From positions 1 to 15,891 of the forward strand of contig JAOPXF010000140.1 of assembly GCA_025965295.1 (NCBI GenBank): a stretch of DNA of 15,891 nt, in the 5' to 3' direction. The notes under the pieces are model-generated. The model ran no database searches. It was not told the origin of the DNA and worked only from the letters and a program-made list of their open reading frames with translations. Shown in pieces: positions 13,576 to 15,891 of this stretch. A program made the translations under genes and the position numbers. Numbering within the stretch: the stretch's first letter is position 1; each line of letters opens with the position of its first letter. Origin of the DNA: Nocardioides sp. Lineage in GTDB: Bacteria > Actinomycetota > Actinomycetes > Propionibacteriales > Nocardioidaceae.

Positions 13576-14112
13576 ATGACGATCGAGCCCGACACCAAGG
13601 ACTGGACCTGGGTGCTGGAGCGCCCCTGCCCCGAGTGCGGGTTCGTGGCCGCTGACGTCGCGGTCGGCGAGCTCGCCGACGCGTTCCACGCCAACGCCGC
13701 CGCCTGGGCGACCGCCCTGGCCGGGCCCGACGTGACCGTGCGCCCGGAGCCGGGCGTCTGGTCGGTCCTCGAGTACGCCTGCCACGTCCGCGACGTGCAC
13801 CGCGTCTTCGCCGAGCGCGTGGAGATGATGCTCACCGAGGACGCCCCGCGCTTCGCCAACTGGGACCAGGACGAGACCGCGCTGGCCGAGCGCTACGACC
13901 GGCAGGACCCGGCCGTCGTCGCGCCCGAGCTCGTCTCCGCTGCGGCGGCCGTCGCCGACCGCTACGCCGCCGTGCCCGCCGATGCCTGGGACCGCCCGGG
14001 CGTGCGCAGCAACGGAAGCGAGTTCACCGTCGAGAGCCTGGGCCGCTACCACCTCCACGACGTGGTCCACCACCTCCACGACGTCGCCGGGCCCACGAGG
14101 GTCGCCGGATGA
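13576..14112 (+). CDS. DinB-like four-helix metalloprotein with CPECGF leader
   Basis: This 178-residue protein opens with WVLERPCPECGF, a Cys-x2-Cys leader I associate with actinobacterial DinB-family members. Helices of the DinB fold follow: the ELADAFHANAAAWATAL helix, VWSVLEYACHVRDVHRVF, and the C-terminal YHLHDVVHHLHDV. The His residues in the last two are placed to bind a metal as in DinB/YfiT/mycothiol-dependent enzymes. A thiol-transferase role is possible but the real reaction is unknown. It is the first gene of a five-gene overlapping chain; its stop overlaps the DUF3046 start by 4 nt (ATGA). Confidence 0.88.
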   Translation: MTIEPDTKDWTWVLERPCPECGFVAADVAVGELADAFHANAAAWATALAGPDVTVRPEPGVWSVLEYACHVRDVHRVFAERVEMMLTEDAPRFANWDQDETALAERYDRQDPAVVAPELVSAAAAVADRYAAVPADAWDRPGVRSNGSEFTVESLGRYHLHDVVHHLHDVAGPTRVAG

Positions 14113-14303
14113 GGCACACGGAGTTCTGGGCCCGGCTCGAGCACGCCCTCGGGAAGGCCTACGCGCGCCCCTGGGCGAGCCAGTTCGTGATGGCCGACCT
14201 CGGCGGCCGCACCGCCGAGGAGGCGCTCGAGGCCGGCATCCCGCCCAAGCAGGTGTGGGCGGCCGTCTGGCAGGCCCTCGACCTGCCGGCCTCCGAGCGC
14301 TGA
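14109..14303 (+). CDS. DUF3046 family protein
   Basis: This 64-residue protein matches DUF3046 end to end: MRHTEFWARLEHALG, then QFVMADLGGRTAEEALEAG, then PPKQVWAAVWQALDLP. The family is nearly confined to actinobacteria, has no known function, and is often encoded close to recA-recX. Its ATG overlaps the DinB-like gene stop by 4 nt, and its TGA overlaps the next small ORF by 1 nt (TGATG). No membrane segment or cysteine is present. Whether recA lies nearby cannot be seen here. Confidence 0.92.
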   Translation: MRHTEFWARLEHALGKAYARPWASQFVMADLGGRTAEEALEAGIPPKQVWAAVWQALDLPASER

Positions 14304-14425
14304 TGCGCGTGAGCGCCCCCGTCACGACCGGGCCCGACGTGGTCTCGCTCGGGCTCGTGGCGGTCGTGCTGCTGGCCGCCTGGGGCACCGCGGCTCAGGG
14401 GGCGGCTGGCAGAGTGACGCCATGA
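14303..14425 (+). CDS. Putative 40-residue single-helix membrane protein
   Basis: A short frame runs ATG 14303 to TGA 14425. It encodes a polar N-terminus (MRVSAPVTTGPDV), one strongly hydrophobic helix (VSLGLVAVVLLAAWG) and a short Arg-containing tail (GAAGRVTP). It exactly fills the space between the DUF3046 gene (1-nt TGATG overlap) and mtnP (4-nt ATGA overlap), and without it there would be a 118-nt hole in an otherwise fully overlapped operon. That fit is the main support; no homologue is known to me. Chance is possible, since G/C-rich DNA often reads as hydrophobic Ala/Val/Leu. Confidence 0.5.
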   Translation: MRVSAPVTTGPDVVSLGLVAVVLLAAWGTAAQGAAGRVTP

Positions 14426-15225
14426 GCAGCGATCAGGTCGCCGACGTCGCGGTCATCGGCGGCACCGGCTTCTACGCCTTCCTCGACGACCCCGAGCAGC
14501 ACACCGTCGAGACGCCGTACGGCGCCCCCTCCGCCGCGGTCTCGGTCGGAACCGTGGCCGGGCGCCGGGTGGCGTTCCTGCCCCGGCACGGCACCGGCCA
14601 CGAGTTCCCGCCGCACCGGATCAACTACCGCGCCAACCTCTGGGCGCTGCGGTCGCTCGGCGTGCGCCAGGTGCTCGCCCCCTGCGCTGTCGGCGGGCTG
14701 CGGGACGCGGTCGCTCCGGGTGACGTCGTGGTCCCCGACCAGCTCGTCGACCGCACCCACGGCCGCACCTCGTCGTACGTCGAGACCGGGGCCGTGCACC
14801 TGCCCTTCGCCGATCCCTACTGCGCGCGGCTGTCCGCGACCGTCGCCGCCGCCGACCCGGGCGTCAGGACCGGGGGAGCGATGGTGGTCATCGAGGGCCC
14901 GCGCTTCTCGACCCGCGCCGAGTCGCAGCACTACGCCGCCCAGGGCTGGGACCTGATCAACATGACCGGCGCCCCCGAGGCGGCACTGGCCCGCGAGCTG
15001 CGCCAGTGCTACACCGCGATCGCGCTCGTCACCGACATGGACGCCGGCGTCGAGGCCGGCTCCGGTGTCGGGCAGGAGGAGGTGTTCGCGATGTTCAAGC
15101 AGAATCTCGAGCGCCTCAAGGGGCTGCTCACCGACACCGTCGCCACCCTGCCCGACCCCGAGGGCTGCCCCTGCTCCACCTGGGCCGACGGCCTCGAGCT
15201 CACCTACGAGATCCCCGGCCCATGA
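14422..15225 (+). CDS. mtnP: S-methyl-5'-thioadenosine phosphorylase
   Basis: This 267-residue cytosolic enzyme cleaves methylthioadenosine with phosphate to adenine and methylthioribose-1-phosphate. Phosphate-binding marks are IGGTGF (Thr15), LPRHGTGHEFPPHRINYRAN (Arg55, His56) and NMTGAPEAALARE (Thr182). Asp205 and Asp207 (TDMDAG) match the two aspartates that select 6-amino purines in MTA phosphorylase, so adenine nucleosides are the likely substrates rather than inosine or guanosine. EGPRFSTRAESQ is also family-typical, as is the length. It overlaps the preceding small ORF and the following epimerase gene by 4 nt each. CAGAGT 6 nt before the ATG is a weak internal -10 candidate. Confidence 0.9.
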   Translation: MSSDQVADVAVIGGTGFYAFLDDPEQHTVETPYGAPSAAVSVGTVAGRRVAFLPRHGTGHEFPPHRINYRANLWALRSLGVRQVLAPCAVGGLRDAVAPGDVVVPDQLVDRTHGRTSSYVETGAVHLPFADPYCARLSATVAAADPGVRTGGAMVVIEGPRFSTRAESQHYAAQGWDLINMTGAPEAALARELRQCYTAIALVTDMDAGVEAGSGVGQEEVFAMFKQNLERLKGLLTDTVATLPDPEGCPCSTWADGLELTYEIPGP

Positions 15226-15891
15226 AGGTCCTGCTCACCGGCTCGGCCGGCTTCATCGGCTCGGCCATCGCCGCCCAGCTCGCGGAGGCCGGCGACGAGG
15301 TCGTGCCGGTCGACCTGATGCTCGAGATGGCGCACGGCGAGAGCAGCCCGCCGCCCGGCACGCAGCGGCTCGACGTCCGCCGCGCCGCCGAGTGGGTCGA
15401 CCTCCTCGACGGCGTCGACGTGGTGTGCCACCAGGCCGCGCTCGTCGGCGCGGGGGTGCGGGTCTCCGACCTGCCCGACTACGCCGGCCACAACGACTAC
15501 GGCACCGCCGCCCTGCTCGCGACCATGCACGAGGCCGGGGTCTCGCGCCTGGTGCTCGCTTCCTCGATGGTCGTCTACGGCGAGGGCCGCTACGCCTGCC
15601 CCGAGCACGGCGCGCAGACCCCACCGCCGCGCGACCGGGCCGCCCTCGATGAGGGCGACTTCGAGAACCACTGCCCGATCTGCGGCGTCGCCCTCGCGTG
15701 GGAGCTCGTCGACGAGACCGCCCGGCTCGACCCGCGCAGCACCTACGCCGCCAGCAAGGTCGCCCAGGAGCACTACGCCTACGCGTGGGTCCGGCAGGCC
15801 GACGCCGCCGCGATCGCGCTCAGGTACCACAACGTCTACGGCCCCGGCATGCCCCGGGACACGCCGTACTCCGGTGTCGCGGCGATGTTCC
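15222..15891 (+). CDS. NAD-dependent epimerase/dehydratase (extended SDR) with Cys/His insertion, 3' truncated
   Basis: The first 223 residues are present; the gene runs off the window. TGSAGFIGS (Gly7, Gly10, Gly13) is the Rossmann NAD site. LASSMVVYGEG (Ser114/115) and Tyr175-x3-Lys179 (STYAASK) are the catalytic residues, and ALRYHNVYGPGMPRDTPYSG is the nucleotide-sugar-side strand typical of UDP/dTDP-sugar epimerases. Between Ser and Tyr lies an insertion with C126-PE-H129 and C151-PI-C154, spaced like a small zinc-binding loop. The ATG overlaps the mtnP stop by 4 nt. A sugar-nucleotide substrate is likely from the family; its identity is unknown. Confidence 0.9.
   Translation, partial: MKVLLTGSAGFIGSAIAAQLAEAGDEVVPVDLMLEMAHGESSPPPGTQRLDVRRAAEWVDLLDGVDVVCHQAALVGAGVRVSDLPDYAGHNDYGTAALLATMHEAGVSRLVLASSMVVYGEGRYACPEHGAQTPPPRDRAALDEGDFENHCPICGVALAWELVDETARLDPRSTYAASKVAQEHYAYAWVRQADAAAIALRYHNVYGPGMPRDTPYSGVAAMF

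Noticed and set aside
11900..13579. Long plus-strand frame across the secreted-protein and GNAT genes
   Set aside because: Arg/Gly-rich shadow; the overlapping frames have a signal peptide and a full GNAT domain respectively.
13572..13581. Perfect palindrome CGTCATGACG over the DinB-like start codon
   Set aside because: It is short, its second half is coding sequence, and no second copy was found, so it is most likely chance.
1..15891. tRNA, rRNA, CRISPR, IS ends, integrase or attachment sites
   Set aside because: I looked along both strands and saw no cloverleaf arms, regular spaced repeats, transposase or integrase motifs, or terminal inverted repeats.

Overview
The window is chromosomal DNA from a high-GC Gram-positive bacterium. 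It is very probably an actinobacterium, with Nocardioides or a relative as the best guess. The reasons are the G/C-rich third codon positions, frequent GTG starts, a SigE-type ECF sigma factor, a DUF3046 protein, a DinB protein with a CPECGF leader, and several genes that look leaderless. Coding density is high: there are 22 protein genes, two of them cut by the window ends. No gap exceeds about 100 bases. I see no tRNA, rRNA, CRISPR array, IS element or prophage.

Left part (1-5393). It opens with the tail of a RibD/DHFR-like reductase followed closely by an intact rifampin ADP-ribosyltransferase (arr). On the minus strand come a SigE-family ECF sigma factor, its 4-nt-overlapped membrane partner (probably its regulator or effector), and a CorA-type Mg2+ channel. 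Next is a locus with a different look: a minus-strand MFS_3 exporter divergent from an orphan Phd/YefM antitoxin. They share a short AT-rich promoter region with a TGTAC-N5-GTACA operator-like repeat, and there is no toxin gene. A VOC (glyoxalase-fold) gene closes this part.

Middle (5394-11890). A 7-bp hairpin separates the convergent VOC and GtrA genes. The minus-strand operon 8943 to 5425 reads: secreted or anchored unknown protein, large GT-C-like membrane glycosyltransferase, GT2 polyprenyl-phosphate glycosyltransferase with two C-terminal membrane helices, GtrA flippase-like protein. This matches the logic of a three-component Gtr glycosylation module: charge the lipid, flip it, transfer the sugar outside. 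Divergent from it is a small, very acidic conserved-looking protein, then a three-gene ABC-2 exporter (ATPase plus two different permeases) joined by 1-nt TGATG overlaps.

Right part (11891-15891). A secreted six-cysteine protein converges on a Bar/Pat-type acetyltransferase, and their two stop codons share a single CTAG. Divergent from the acetyltransferase is a tightly overlapped chain: DinB-like protein, DUF3046 protein, a 40-residue single-helix membrane protein, methylthioadenosine phosphorylase, and an SDR epimerase carrying a Cys/His insertion that looks metal-binding. Every junction in this chain overlaps by 1 or 4 nt.

The best candidates for something undescribed are the orphan antitoxin acting as regulator of the exporter, the 40-residue membrane ORF inside the DUF3046-mtnP operon, the epimerase/MTA phosphorylase pairing with its Cys/His insertion, and the secreted protein heading the Gtr-like operon.
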